From Chloroflexota bacterium (GTDB lineage Bacteria; Chloroflexota; Anaerolineae; Anaerolineales; UBA11858): a DNA stretch of 39,330 bases. This document shows positions 21,620 to 29,631 of the stretch, piece by piece (position 1 is the first letter of the stretch; every line of letters starts with the position of its first letter). The notes beneath the pieces were generated by a model. The model was not told the origin of the DNA. It ran no database searches and saw nothing but the letters and a program-made list of their open reading frames with translations. The DNA is taken from assembly GCA_018263575.1 (NCBI GenBank), contig JAANWX010000004.1:134-39463 (forward strand), written 5' to 3'. The position numbers were made by a program, and so were the translations under genes.

Positions 21620-22972
21620 ATGGAGGCAAGGCAAGCTTGGCAAACTGCCTTAGGTCAACTACAACTAGAAATGCCCAAAGCAGCATTTGATACCTGGGTA
21701 AGGGACACAGAACTTATTTCTTATAATGATAATATTTTCAAAATTGGCGTTAAGAACGCTTATGCCTGCGACTGGTTAGAAAGCCGGTTACGGAGCACTG
21801 TTACCCGGCTGTTAACAGGGACAATGGGAAAATCGATAGAGGTTCAATTTGTTGTTTGGCAAAAGAGCCACGAAGATGAGGAAGTTGTTTCAGAAGATGC
21901 TTCTCCCCCCTTGGAAGACAAAGAGAAAGCGGGGAGCAACGGGGGCATATCTCTTAACAGTCGTTACACTTTTGAGGATTTTGTCGTTGGGGCGAGTAAT
22001 CGTTTGGCCCATGCCGCCTCTTTGGCCGTGGCGGAAAAGCCAGCCCATACCTATAATCCCCTTTTCCTTTATGGGGGAGTAGGGTTAGGGAAGACGCATT
22101 TGCTGCATGCCATAGGCAACATGTGCGTTAAGAACGGACTAAAAGTATTATACGTTTCTTCTGAAGAATTTACCAACGACTTAATTAACGCCATTCGCTC
22201 ACGAACTACACAAGCATTTCGGGAGAAATACCGCCATATTGATGTTTTGCTCGTTGATGATGTTCAATTCATTGCCGGGAAGGAATCGACTCAGGAGGAA
22301 TTTTTTCATACCTTTAACACCCTTCATGGGCAAAACAAACAAATTATCATGACCTCTGACCGCCCGCCAAAGGCAATGGTCACCCTCGAGGAACGTTTGC
22401 GTTCCCGGTTTGAGTGGGGGTTGACGGCGGACATACAACCTCCGGATTTTGAAACTAGGGCTGCTATTTTGCGCTCGAAGGCGGAGCAAGCTCGGTACGA
22501 CGTCCCCAGCGAGATTCTGGAAATTATTGCCCGTCGATTCCCATCCAATATTCGGGAATTAGAGGGTGCTTTAACGAGGGTTATGGCCTATTCTGATTTG
22601 CGAGGTATGCCACTCAATAAAGACCTCGTCGACGCATCCCTGGCTGATTTGATGCCGCAGACCAAAGACGTTGCTCCTGATCATATTATTAGCACAATTG
22701 CGGGCGAATTTTCTATCACTTCTGATGAGTTACTCAGTCGCAGCCGCGCCCACCGAGTTGCGCTCCCCCGCCAGGTGGCTATGTATGTACTCCGTGAAGA
22801 AGCAAATATCTCACTGCCGCAGATAGGCAAGCTGTTGGGCGACAGAGATCATACTACCGTGATTTACGGACGTGATAAAATTGCCGGCCTTTTGGAAGAG
22901 GATGACGGCCTTCGCAGGAAGGTCATTAAGGTCCGCGAGTCTCTTTATGGTCCGACGGCAATTGCTGCCTGA
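21620..22972 (+). CDS. dnaA: Chromosomal replication initiator protein DnaA
   Basis: This 450-residue AAA+ initiator melts the replication origin. Domain I (residues 1-80) is followed by a short acidic linker. Domain III begins SRYTFEDFVVGASNRLAHAA, with Walker A GGVGLGKTH at about 151-159 and Walker B VLLVDDVQF. Domain IV carries the DnaA-box-binding helix RDHTTVIYGRDKI near residue 410-425. GAAGGAGG about 10 nt before the ATG supports the start. dnaN does not follow; the gene is monocistronic, ending in a strong terminator, and faces a convergent transporter gene. Confidence 0.97.
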   Translation: MEARQAWQTALGQLQLEMPKAAFDTWVRDTELISYNDNIFKIGVKNAYACDWLESRLRSTVTRLLTGTMGKSIEVQFVVWQKSHEDEEVVSEDASPPLEDKEKAGSNGGISLNSRYTFEDFVVGASNRLAHAASLAVAEKPAHTYNPLFLYGGVGLGKTHLLHAIGNMCVKNGLKVLYVSSEEFTNDLINAIRSRTTQAFREKYRHIDVLLVDDVQFIAGKESTQEEFFHTFNTLHGQNKQIIMTSDRPPKAMVTLEERLRSRFEWGLTADIQPPDFETRAAILRSKAEQARYDVPSEILEIIARRFPSNIRELEGALTRVMAYSDLRGMPLNKDLVDASLADLMPQTKDVAPDHIISTIAGEFSITSDELLSRSRAHRVALPRQVAMYVLREEANISLPQIGKLLGDRDHTTVIYGRDKIAGLLEEDDGLRRKVIKVRESLYGPTAIAA

Positions 22973-23000
22973 TGTGATGAAGTTGTTTCCTTAAAAGAAT

Positions 23001-23040
23001 ATCCCTTGCTGCGAAAATTTTGCGGCAGGGGATTTTTTTT
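23001..23040 (+). terminator. Intrinsic terminator after dnaA
   Basis: ATCCCTTGCTGC (23001-23012) pairs with GCGGCAGGGGAT (23022-23033), 12 bp with two G-U pairs and a 9-nt loop, followed by a run of eight Ts. Confidence 0.88.
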
Positions 23041-23056
23041 GAGGGATGGAAATAAG

Positions 23057-24385
23057 TTATTCGTGGGAGGAGGTTATTCTTTCCCGCAGGGACTGTGTCC
23101 ACGCTGCGAGACGCGACCACCACCGGGTGGTGTGAATCTTTTCCCGCAGGGACTGTGCCCACGCTGCCAGGCGTTGTCCCCCACGGGTGGCGGTTATTCT
23201 CTCCCCCACCGGTTTGGCCCACGCCCAAAGACGTTTCCCCCACCGCCGCCAGGGGTATTCCATTTGCTCTGGTTCAATTTCTCCTTCAGGCCAGGGATCC
23301 AGGTCAAGCATCTTTCGCAATACGTACCTTCCAAATAATTTTAGGGTAGCCACGACGGGGGCTGCCAGAATGAGGCCAACCAGTCCAAAGAGGTTAGCGG
23401 CCATAATGGCGGTGACAAGGACGACGGCTGGATGAATTCCCAAGGCTTTTCCAAAGAAACGCGGCTTGATGAGGCTATCAAAGATGCGGTCGATTAGGAA
23501 GGCGATGCCAAGAACCAAGATGGTGTATTGCCAGGGATCTAACCCAAAATAATTAGAAGCTTGAAAAAAGGCTGCTAAGCCTGTTAAAGTAATGGCTACA
23601 AATGCCCCCACATAGGGGATAAAATTACCTAGCCCAGTGAGGAGGGCCAGACCAAATGCGTAACGGGTGCCAAGGATGGTCAGGGTTAGCAGGTAAATGA
23701 TAACGATCAAGATGAATATGATCATTTGGCCACGCAAAAATGCATTCCATATGCGGCGTAATTCTCTTCCTATGCGGCGAATGTCATAAGCGTAGTCAGG
23801 GATAGCGCTGATATTAATCGAGGAAGGGAGCTTGTCTATATCGGCAAGAACCAAATAGGCTATCATGAAAACGAAGAATATTTTGCCAATACTTGTGGCT
23901 GCTCCGGTAGCAATTGAGCGGACGAGGGTTCCGGCTTGCCCTATGATGGGTTGTAAGGTCTCGATAGCCCGGTTGGCAAGGTCGTTAAAGTTTATGATTT
24001 CTCCAAATTCCCCATAACGCGCCAGTATTTGGGAAAGCTCATTGGCGATCTCTGGTAAATCAGCAATGAATTTTTGTACTATGAGAAGCAGGCTTTGAAG
24101 TTGTTGGGCTACCGCAAAACCAGTTATGGTTAATAGCCCCAGGAATAGCAGCAACATAACAACGAAAATTATGGCCGTGGAAGCCTGCCATGATAAACGA
24201 GTTGTGCGTGCTACGAATTTGATGAGGGGGTAGAATAAGTAGATGAGAATAAAAGCCAGGAGCAAGGAAGTAATAACGGATCGGAAGTAGAGCAGCATCC
24301 CACCCAAAATGGCGACGATTGTTAGCCCAACTACTAATTTGATGGTTGTTCCCCACGGGGGAGATTTTTGGATTTCTGAGGTCAT
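23057..24385 (-). CDS. AI-2E family transporter with repetitive C-terminal tail
   Basis: This roughly 442-residue permease of the AI-2 exporter (TqsA/YdiK/PerM) family has the characteristic pattern of N-terminal hydrophobic helices, a central amphipathic region, and GLGNFIPYVGAFVAI and LGIHPAVVLVTAIMAANLFGLVGLILAAPV, split here as LGIHPAVVLV and GLVGLILAAPVVATLKL. After about residue 365 it carries a Trp/Arg-rich tail of 20-residue repeats (RLAAWAQSLREK, RLAAWTQSLRER). The ATG at 24385 overlaps the stop of the upstream paralogue (ATGA) and is preferred over one at 24445. The substrate is unknown. Confidence 0.85.
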   Translation of the reverse strand: MTSEIQKSPPWGTTIKLVVGLTIVAILGGMLLYFRSVITSLLLAFILIYLFYPLIKFVARTTRLSWQASTAIIFVVMLLLFLGLLTITGFAVAQQLQSLLLIVQKFIADLPEIANELSQILARYGEFGEIINFNDLANRAIETLQPIIGQAGTLVRSIATGAATSIGKIFFVFMIAYLVLADIDKLPSSINISAIPDYAYDIRRIGRELRRIWNAFLRGQMIIFILIVIIYLLTLTILGTRYAFGLALLTGLGNFIPYVGAFVAITLTGLAAFFQASNYFGLDPWQYTILVLGIAFLIDRIFDSLIKPRFFGKALGIHPAVVLVTAIMAANLFGLVGLILAAPVVATLKLFGRYVLRKMLDLDPWPEGEIEPEQMEYPWRRWGKRLWAWAKPVGERITATRGGQRLAAWAQSLREKIHTTRWWSRLAAWTQSLRERITSSHE

Positions 24386-25554
24386 GGTTCGCTTTGGCTT
24401 TCTGAGGGTTGGTCTTTGCTCTGAGGGGATTGGAGTTGCCACCAACGCGGGTCAGGGGGAGGGAGGTCCGAGGTTGTTTTTTCTAGGCCGAGTTCTTCTT
24501 CGAAGATATTGAAATAGATATATCGCAATAAGACCCGGGCCGAGGCTATGATGGGAGAAGCCAAAACTACACCCAACACCCCTGCTAGAGAAGCTCCTGC
24601 CAAAATTCCCAGAATGATGACCAAGGGTGATAATTGAACTCTTTTGCCGACCATACGGGGGATGAGATAATTATAGTCGAACTGGATGAAGACAAACTGA
24701 AGGGCTAATACAATGAGAGCAAAAATCCAGTTAGGGATGTTTATCCAAGTAGAACCGGAGAGCAAGGCAATAAGGCCCGCCGTTATGCTCCAGATACCAT
24801 GGCCTATGTGCGGGGAGAATTCCATCAGGCCTGCCAATACGCCCATGGGTAAGGCAAAAGGCATGCCAATAATAAGGCCGACGCTGGTGAATATGCTGGC
24901 GGAAACGAGGGATAGGAGAAGCTGTCCGCGAAAAAAAGCGCTCCAGATTTTACTGATTTCGCTTTTAAGGTAGATGAAATCTTGGCGATATTTTGTGGGG
25001 ACGAATCCCTCGATTGATTTGCTTATTTCTTTACCATCTTTGAGCAAATAGATTGAAATGACGAAGGTAAACGATAGTTCTACTAATGAGGAGATAACCT
25101 CAACAGCAAAACCGAGGGTATGTCCAAAGACAGGTTGGGAAACTTCTTGTATGAGGCCGGTTACTCTCTCGAATAGCATGGAACCTTGAATAGTTTGACC
25201 AGCTATCGTAATTTGGTAAGAGAATAATTCTTCGGCTTGAGAAAGAAGGATTTGAATGCCCTCGTATAACAAGACAGCTTGTTGTGATAATGGCCGATAG
25301 AAAACGAGGGAAACAGTGAGCAAGACCAGTATGGCCAGTAAATAGACGACAGTAATGGCAGCCCACTCTGGAAAGCGTGCCTTTTCGGTTAGGAAGTCGA
25401 CTAAAGGGGAAAGTATATAAGCCACAATCCCAGCTAGGATAACGGCTGGCAAAATACCTCTAAAGGTTGCTATTAGATAGATGATGAAGCCCAAAGATAA
25501 AAGGCCAACTATCAATTTTAGGCGCGGACTCCAGCGTGATTCTAATTGCTCCAT
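24382..25554 (-). CDS. AI-2E family transporter
   Basis: This 390-residue paralogue of the next gene belongs to the same AI-2 exporter-like permease family. It has several hydrophobic helices in the first 70 residues, a helical central region containing SIYLLKDGKEISKSIEGFVP, then FMEFSPHIGHGIWSITAG-like GLMEFSPHIGHGIW and VQLSPLVIILGILAGASLAGVLGVVLASP, given here as VQLSPLVIILGILAGAS. AAAGGAC lies 4-10 nt before the ATG. Its stop codon overlaps the start of the second transporter by four bases, so the two are coupled and could work as a hetero-oligomer. Confidence 0.87.
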   Translation of the reverse strand: MEQLESRWSPRLKLIVGLLSLGFIIYLIATFRGILPAVILAGIVAYILSPLVDFLTEKARFPEWAAITVVYLLAILVLLTVSLVFYRPLSQQAVLLYEGIQILLSQAEELFSYQITIAGQTIQGSMLFERVTGLIQEVSQPVFGHTLGFAVEVISSLVELSFTFVISIYLLKDGKEISKSIEGFVPTKYRQDFIYLKSEISKIWSAFFRGQLLLSLVSASIFTSVGLIIGMPFALPMGVLAGLMEFSPHIGHGIWSITAGLIALLSGSTWINIPNWIFALIVLALQFVFIQFDYNYLIPRMVGKRVQLSPLVIILGILAGASLAGVLGVVLASPIIASARVLLRYIYFNIFEEELGLEKTTSDLPPPDPRWWQLQSPQSKDQPSESQSEP

Positions 25555-25591
25555 ATGTCCTTTTGTCGTATCATCACAATATTTCGGGGAA

Positions 25592-25618
25592 ATGTAGGTC
25601 GAAATGGTATTTCGACCT
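25592..25618. repeat. Palindromic repeat, copy 1 (GTCGAAAT-GGT-ATTTCGAC)
   Basis: A perfect 10-bp stem AGGTCGAAAT (25596-25605) with ATTTCGACCT (25609-25618) and GGT loop. Over 25592-25616 it matches 29648-29672 at 23 of 25 positions. The two differences (A/G in the left arm, T/C in the right) face each other in the stem and keep pairing intact. It lies in the 70-bp gap between the AI-2E gene and the sortase gene. Confidence 0.85.
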
Positions 25619-25624
25619 GTCTTT

Positions 25625-26533
25625 TCAATCTGTCTTCAAGGTCGCGAAGACTACAATGCGTTTATTGTCTACTAAATAAGGGTAACACGAAATCAGGGTC
25701 GCAGTTGCCTTTTCGGTGGGGGCCATCACCTCTACTTGTGTTGGCTCGACAACTTCAGTGCCGGTGACTATGTAGACAAAGTTCTCGCGCTTGGTAAAAA
25801 CGGTCACTTCATCGCCAGGTTCAAGCTGATCCAAGTCCCTAAATATTTCTCCATAAATGTCATTATGAGCTGAGAGAACGAGGTTACCAGGCTGACCGGG
25901 GTTGCCGGATCCAATATGATGCCCAACACCTTTTTTGAGTTGTTCCCATCCATCCCCTTCCACAATGGGCACATCCTTGTTGATGGCCGGAATCTGGAGG
26001 CGGATAGCTTGGCCTGGGCTTTGTGTGGGAACGGGAACCGCCATATAAGATTGTACAGATGGCAGGAGATGCTCTGGGATTTCGGCTTTATTGAATTGGC
26101 TGCCCCCTTCTGTATTGGGAGGGGTATGCCCGGAGGGCAAAACAATGGCCTGAACCAAAGGGGTTGGAGTAAGGGTCGGTTGCTCTAAAGCGCTGGCCAC
26201 CTCTCTATTTAGCTCTTGTAAGATATCTAATCCATTGAACAATACAAAAATCAGCCCTACTACGGCCAAAATTTCTACTAAGAGCAAAAAACCATCTCCG
26301 ATCCATTTTTTGCGTTTTTTACTCACATTCTCTTGAACGCTTTCCTCTTCATCAAGTGATTGTACGCGGTTTTCTTCCCAAGTGGCTTCGTCTTCACCAG
26401 AAACCAAGGTCACTACCCGGCCTGTTTCTCGAAAACGCTCGAGGCGTTCATGGCGTTCAGAGCGTCTCTTCTCGACGAGCAAGCGGCGTAAATCAGTGGT
26501 GGATAGATTTTGATTAGGTTTTTTCTTGAACAT
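25625..26533 (-). CDS. Sortase (transpeptidase), membrane-anchored
   Basis: This 302-residue sortase has a charged N-terminal cytoplasmic segment, one membrane helix at about residues 79-102, a proline/threonine-rich linker and a sortase domain from about 175. The catalytic residues are His223 (LSAHNDIYG), Cys283 (TLISCYP) and Arg292 (NKRIVV). The family joins sorted surface proteins to an acceptor or processes them at the membrane. A longer reading to 26587 is rejected: a TATAAT lies 6 nt before the ATG at 26533, so the mRNA is predicted to be leaderless. No obvious sorting-signal substrate is encoded nearby. The class (D or E) is not resolved. Confidence 0.88.
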   Translation of the reverse strand: MFKKKPNQNLSTTDLRRLLVEKRRSERHERLERFRETGRVVTLVSGEDEATWEENRVQSLDEEESVQENVSKKRKKWIGDGFLLLVEILAVVGLIFVLFNGLDILQELNREVASALEQPTLTPTPLVQAIVLPSGHTPPNTEGGSQFNKAEIPEHLLPSVQSYMAVPVPTQSPGQAIRLQIPAINKDVPIVEGDGWEQLKKGVGHHIGSGNPGQPGNLVLSAHNDIYGEIFRDLDQLEPGDEVTVFTKRENFVYIVTGTEVVEPTQVEVMAPTEKATATLISCYPYLVDNKRIVVFATLKTD

Positions 26534-26539
26534 AGAGAG

Positions 26540-26567
26540 ATTATAATCTTGGTGAGGAAATATGCAA
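26540..26567 (-). promoter_or_regulatory. Promoter of the sortase gene, leaderless
   Basis: On the minus strand TTGCAT, 16 nt, TATAAT (26545-26540), then CTCTCT and ATG. The -10 is consensus, and the start point predicted 7 nt downstream coincides with the A of the ATG. Confidence 0.6.
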
Positions 26568-26606
26568 GGTAAACGGTGGTATTCCAAGTTTTCTCGTCTG
26601 TGATTG

Positions 26607-26615
26607 TGATATAAT
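26607..26615 (+). promoter_or_regulatory. Extended -10 promoter upstream of the DUF6125 gene
   Basis: TGATATAAT is a perfect extended -10. It starts a predicted transcript near 26622 with a leader of about 210 nt before the DUF6125 start codon. It is divergent from the sortase promoter about 60 bp away. Confidence 0.55.
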
Positions 26616-26621
26616 TATTTT

Positions 26622-26832
26622 TTGAGAATATCCGCCTATACCTAGTAATTCATGGCATAAATCCATCCCCGGTACATTTGCTCTGCCTCTGAGAACGCTT
26701 GGAGAGGAGCATCACTTAACCAGGTTCCCCTTTCAACACAGCGCTCGGCCGCATGTTCCCGCGAATGGGCGCTTTTCTTTTTTCAACGCTCCGAGGGGAA
26801 CGCCAGTTCCCCGGACTCCTTTTGGAGGTCTC
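26622..26832 (+). ncRNA. Structured leader RNA candidate with internal terminator-like hairpin
   Basis: The region holds TGCT-CTG-CCTCT paired with AGAGGAGCA (about 26679-26712), then GCGCTC (26741-26746) with GGGCGC (26767-26772) followed by TTTTCTTTTTT (26773-26783), which looks like a weak intrinsic terminator. GTTCCCC near 26724-26730 and CTCGG at 26744-26748 can both pair with CCGAGGGGAAC (26791-26801), which can instead pair with GTTCCCC at 26806-26812. CTCC-TTTT-GGAG at 26817-26827 encloses the ribosome site. No known riboswitch consensus is recognised. It is either a leader with attenuation or a small RNA plus a separate leader. Confidence 0.4.
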
Positions 26833-27384
26833 ATGCCCGACCGTGAACTTTTACGCGCCTTTGACAAAGAAAAACTGATTGACATGTTGGAAGACCAAGC
26901 TAAAAATTGGCTGGCTCACGACGGCCTTTGGTTCCAAGCTGCGGAGAGACACTTTGGGATGGAAGCTGCCATCAACCTGGACCGCGAAGCTTGGCAAACA
27001 TTCACGCAAATTGAAGCCAAGCGTATAATGCGTTTACACAACATTGAGCGTGGGGGTGGGTTGGACGTCCTCAAGCAGGCCCTTCAACTGCGTCTGTACG
27101 CCAGGATCAACGAGCAATCCTTTCATCAAGTTGATGAGCGGGCTCTCCGCTTCGAGATGAACAATTGCCGCGTCCAGGCCGCCCGCAAGCGGAAAGGGAT
27201 GCCGGACTTCCCCTGCAAATCAGTAGGAATCGTTGAATACAGCTACTTCGCCCACACCATCGATCCCCGCATAAGAACGCGAGTGGTCGCCTGTCCCCCC
27301 GATCCCCACCCCGAAGCATACTTCTGCGCCTGGCAATTCACCGTGGAAGAAGAGCCGATCCCCGAAGAAAACATTCTTTCCTGA
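26833..27384 (+). CDS. DUF6125 family protein
   Basis: This 183-residue soluble protein matches, from memory, the DUF6125 family: KNWLAHDGLWFQAAERHFGM near residue 25, LDREAWQTFTQIEAKRIM, FEMNNCRVQAARKRKGMPDF and GIVEYSYFAHTIDPRIRTR. Conserved cysteines occur in NNCRVQ, FPCKS, ACPPD and FCAW, which might bind a metal. The function is not known to me. GGAGG at 26824-26828 supports the ATG and lies in a small hairpin of the unusual leader. The stop codon overlaps the promoter of the next gene. Confidence 0.75.
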   Translation: MPDRELLRAFDKEKLIDMLEDQAKNWLAHDGLWFQAAERHFGMEAAINLDREAWQTFTQIEAKRIMRLHNIERGGGLDVLKQALQLRLYARINEQSFHQVDERALRFEMNNCRVQAARKRKGMPDFPCKSVGIVEYSYFAHTIDPRIRTRVVACPPDPHPEAYFCAWQFTVEEEPIPEENILS

Positions 27385-27390
27385 TATAAT
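27382..27390 (+). promoter_or_regulatory. Extended -10 for a leaderless DUF951-rsmI mRNA
   Basis: TGATATAAT overlaps the TGA stop of the DUF6125 gene. It is followed by TTCTCC and then the ATG at 27397, so transcription should start at the initiation codon. Confidence 0.6.
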
Positions 27391-27396
27391 TTCTCC

Positions 27397-27597
27397 ATGT
27401 TACCCAATTTAGGTCTCAACCAAATCGTTCGTTTACGCAAGCCCCATCCCTGCGGCGCATATAAATGGAAAGTGATCCGCATTGGGGCGGACATCAAAAT
27501 TGAATGCCTGGGATGCGGGCGCCAAGTGATGCTTTCTCGCCGCAAATTAGACCGCCGGGTGAAAGAAATCTTACCCGCCAACGAGGATGAGGAATGA
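27397..27597 (+). CDS. DUF951 family protein
   Basis: This 66-residue basic protein carries the DUF951 signature VRLRKPHPCGAYKWKVIRIG and IKIECLGCGRQVML. Two cysteine sites (HPCG and CLGCG) suggest a zinc-binding nucleic-acid-associated protein, but no function is established to my knowledge. It lacks a Shine-Dalgarno sequence and has a -10 box 6 nt before the ATG. It overlaps rsmI by 4 bp (ATGA), linking it to ribosomal RNA modification. Confidence 0.82.
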   Translation: MLPNLGLNQIVRLRKPHPCGAYKWKVIRIGADIKIECLGCGRQVMLSRRKLDRRVKEILPANEDEE

Positions 27598-28433
27598 GCA
27601 CGCTCTATTTGGTGGCCACACCCATCGGTAATTTGGAGGACATCACGTACCGCGCAGTGCGGGTCTTGGGGGAAGTCCCGGTGATTGCCGCCGAGGACAC
27701 CCGCAAGACGGGCAAATTGCTCAAGCATTATGGTATTTCTGCCCCTCTCACCAGTTACCACGATCATAACAAAGCCCAAAAGAGAGATGAAATTCTCGCC
27801 CGTCTGGGGGAAGGGGATGTGGCCTTGGTCTCCGACGCGGGGACGCCGGGCATCAACGATCCGGGATTTGGCCTGGTTAACGCTGCGCTAGGTGCGGGGC
27901 ACACCATCATTCCCCTCCCCGGGGCGAGCGCACCCATCACCGCCCTCTCAGCCTCCGGCCTGCCCGCAGACTCCTTCTTATACCTGGGCTACTTGCCCCG
28001 CAAAAGCCATCAACGCCAGAAATTGCTGAATGAAGTGAAAGCCTCTCCCCATACCCTGATTTTCCTGGCAACCCCCCACCGTTTGTTGGATTCTTTACGA
28101 GACATGGCCAGCGTTCTGGGAAACCGGAAAATAGCCGTGGCCCGGGAATTAACCAAACGCTACGAAGAAATTTTCCGAGGAACCATCGACGAAGCCCAGA
28201 AGCATTTTACAGAACATGAGCCGCGTGGTGAGTTCACGCTGGTTGTGGCTGGCCTTGACTCTGCTGGGGGCAAGTGGAGCAAGGCGCGCCTTCAGGAAAC
28301 CCTGCGTGAAGCGCAAAGCGTGGGAAAGAAATCACCCTCGAAAATTGCCAAAGAAATTGCCAAACAATCCGGTTGGAAGCGGAGCGAAGTCTACGACCTT
28401 TTGCAGGAAGTTAGAGATGAGGTGATGGGGTGA
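27594..28433 (+). CDS. rsmI: 16S rRNA (cytidine(1402)-2'-O)-methyltransferase RsmI
   Basis: This 279-residue tetrapyrrole-methylase-fold enzyme 2'-O-methylates C1402 in the ribosomal decoding centre with SAM. It begins TLYLVATPIGNLEDITYRAV, followed by AEDTRKTGKLLKHYGI, SYHDHNKAQK, ALVSDAGTPGINDPGF and PGASAPITALSASGLP, all RsmI landmarks. FLGYLPRKSHQRQKLL-like YLGYLPRKSHQRQ follows. Translation is coupled to DUF951 by ATGA. The last residues (RDEVMG) and the stop codon are encoded by GATGAGGTGATGGGG-type low-complexity DNA. Confidence 0.95.
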   Translation: MSTLYLVATPIGNLEDITYRAVRVLGEVPVIAAEDTRKTGKLLKHYGISAPLTSYHDHNKAQKRDEILARLGEGDVALVSDAGTPGINDPGFGLVNAALGAGHTIIPLPGASAPITALSASGLPADSFLYLGYLPRKSHQRQKLLNEVKASPHTLIFLATPHRLLDSLRDMASVLGNRKIAVARELTKRYEEIFRGTIDEAQKHFTEHEPRGEFTLVVAGLDSAGGKWSKARLQETLREAQSVGKKSPSKIAKEIAKQSGWKRSEVYDLLQEVRDEVMG

Positions 28434-28512
28434 TGAGGGATGAGGTGAGATGCACGTCCCCTCTCCCCATGGGATGCCAGCGGCACGCAGAGCGAGGGTT
28501 AGGGTGAGGGCA
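28417..28512. repeat. Low-complexity spacer, GATGAGGTGATGGGGTGATGAG type
   Basis: GATGAGG, GTGATGGGG and GTGATGAGGGATGAGGTGAG words run from the end of rsmI, followed by CCCTCTCCCCATGGGATGCC and GAGGGTTAGGGTGAGGGCAG. The first word type matches 33159-33204 and 36525-36560. Confidence 0.7.
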
Positions 28513-28553
28513 GAGATAGTAAAAGCAAACTCAATAAACAAGGAACAAATACA

Positions 28554-29615
28554 ATGAATTTGAACAACCACACGCATTTCAAAAAACTTGACACACAAGA
28601 CATGCTGGCCGCCATCGACGGCCTTCCAGAGCAACTAGAAACAGCCTGGGAGTTAGGGCAAGGTTTTGCTCCCCCCCCTTGGGAAAACATCGACCGCGTC
28701 CTGATCGCCGGGATGGGCGGCTCCGCGATTGGGGCCTCTCTACTGGCCGCTTACGTCGCTCCCCTTTGCGAGGTGCCGGTTTTTGTGCACCGGGACTATG
28801 ATCTCCCCGCCTGGGCCAAAGGCCAAGGGACATTGGTCATTACCTCTTCGCATTCCGGGAATACCGAAGAAACGCTCTCCGCTTTCGAGGCTGCCCTGGA
28901 AAACGGGTGCCGTATCTTGGCCGTCACCACGGGTGGGAAAATAGCCGCTAAGGCCAAAGAGCACAAAACCGGTTTATGGCAATTCGATCATGATGGCCAA
29001 CCCCGCGCGGCAGTAGGATATTCGTTTGGGCTATTATTGGCGGCTTTTTCACGATTAGGCTTCATACCCGACCAGGCTGATGAAATTCGAGATGCTGTCA
29101 GGGCGATGGTGAAACAACAGAAGTCGGTTCGAAGCAGCGTCCCCCTCGCCAAGAATCCGGCCAAAGCCCTGGCTGGGCACTTAACAGAGCGGTGGGTGAG
29201 CGTCTTTGGAGCGGGGTTGCTGGCCCCGGTCGCCCGGCGCTGGAAGGGTCAAATTAGTGAACTCGCCAAGGCCTGGGCGCAGTTCGAAGCCCTCCCCGAA
29301 GCAGATCACAACACCCTGGCCGGCGTGGTCAATCCCCAAGAGAAACTAGCGAAAACCAAGGCCATTTTCCTGCGGGCTGATGCTAATCACCCCCGCAATC
29401 AACTTCGTATAGGCCTAACAGAAGAGGGCATGAGCCGAGCTGGCATGGAGACCACCGTCATCAACACGCATGGCGATACGCGCCTGGCTCAACTATGGGC
29501 CACACTCCACCTTGGCGATTACGTGGCTTATTATCTAGCCATGACCTACGGGGTTGATCCCTCTCCCGTGGCCGCTATCGAAGACCTGAAACGGGCCTTG
29601 GCGGCTTTTGATTAG
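28554..29615 (+). CDS. Bifunctional phosphoglucose/phosphomannose isomerase
   Basis: This 353-residue SIS-domain isomerase of the archaeal/Chloroflexota PGI/PMI type interconverts fructose 6-phosphate with glucose 6-phosphate and mannose 6-phosphate. GMGGSAIGASL at about residues 53-63 and VITSSHSGNTEETLSAFE at about 97-114 are SIS motifs. QPRAAVGYSFG and KAWAQFEALPEADHNTLAG carry the family's catalytic Glu/His region. The C-terminal end LGDYVAYYLAMTYGVDPSPV is also typical. A modest AAGGAAC ribosome site precedes the ATG. Confidence 0.9.
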   Translation: MNLNNHTHFKKLDTQDMLAAIDGLPEQLETAWELGQGFAPPPWENIDRVLIAGMGGSAIGASLLAAYVAPLCEVPVFVHRDYDLPAWAKGQGTLVITSSHSGNTEETLSAFEAALENGCRILAVTTGGKIAAKAKEHKTGLWQFDHDGQPRAAVGYSFGLLLAAFSRLGFIPDQADEIRDAVRAMVKQQKSVRSSVPLAKNPAKALAGHLTERWVSVFGAGLLAPVARRWKGQISELAKAWAQFEALPEADHNTLAGVVNPQEKLAKTKAIFLRADANHPRNQLRIGLTEEGMSRAGMETTVINTHGDTRLAQLWATLHLGDYVAYYLAMTYGVDPSPVAAIEDLKRALAAFD

Positions 29616-29631
29616 CAACCCGTTCGTAGTA

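Noticed and set aside
26622-26832. T-box, TPP, SAM or cobalamin riboswitch
   Set aside because: None of the conserved core motifs is present in the leader.
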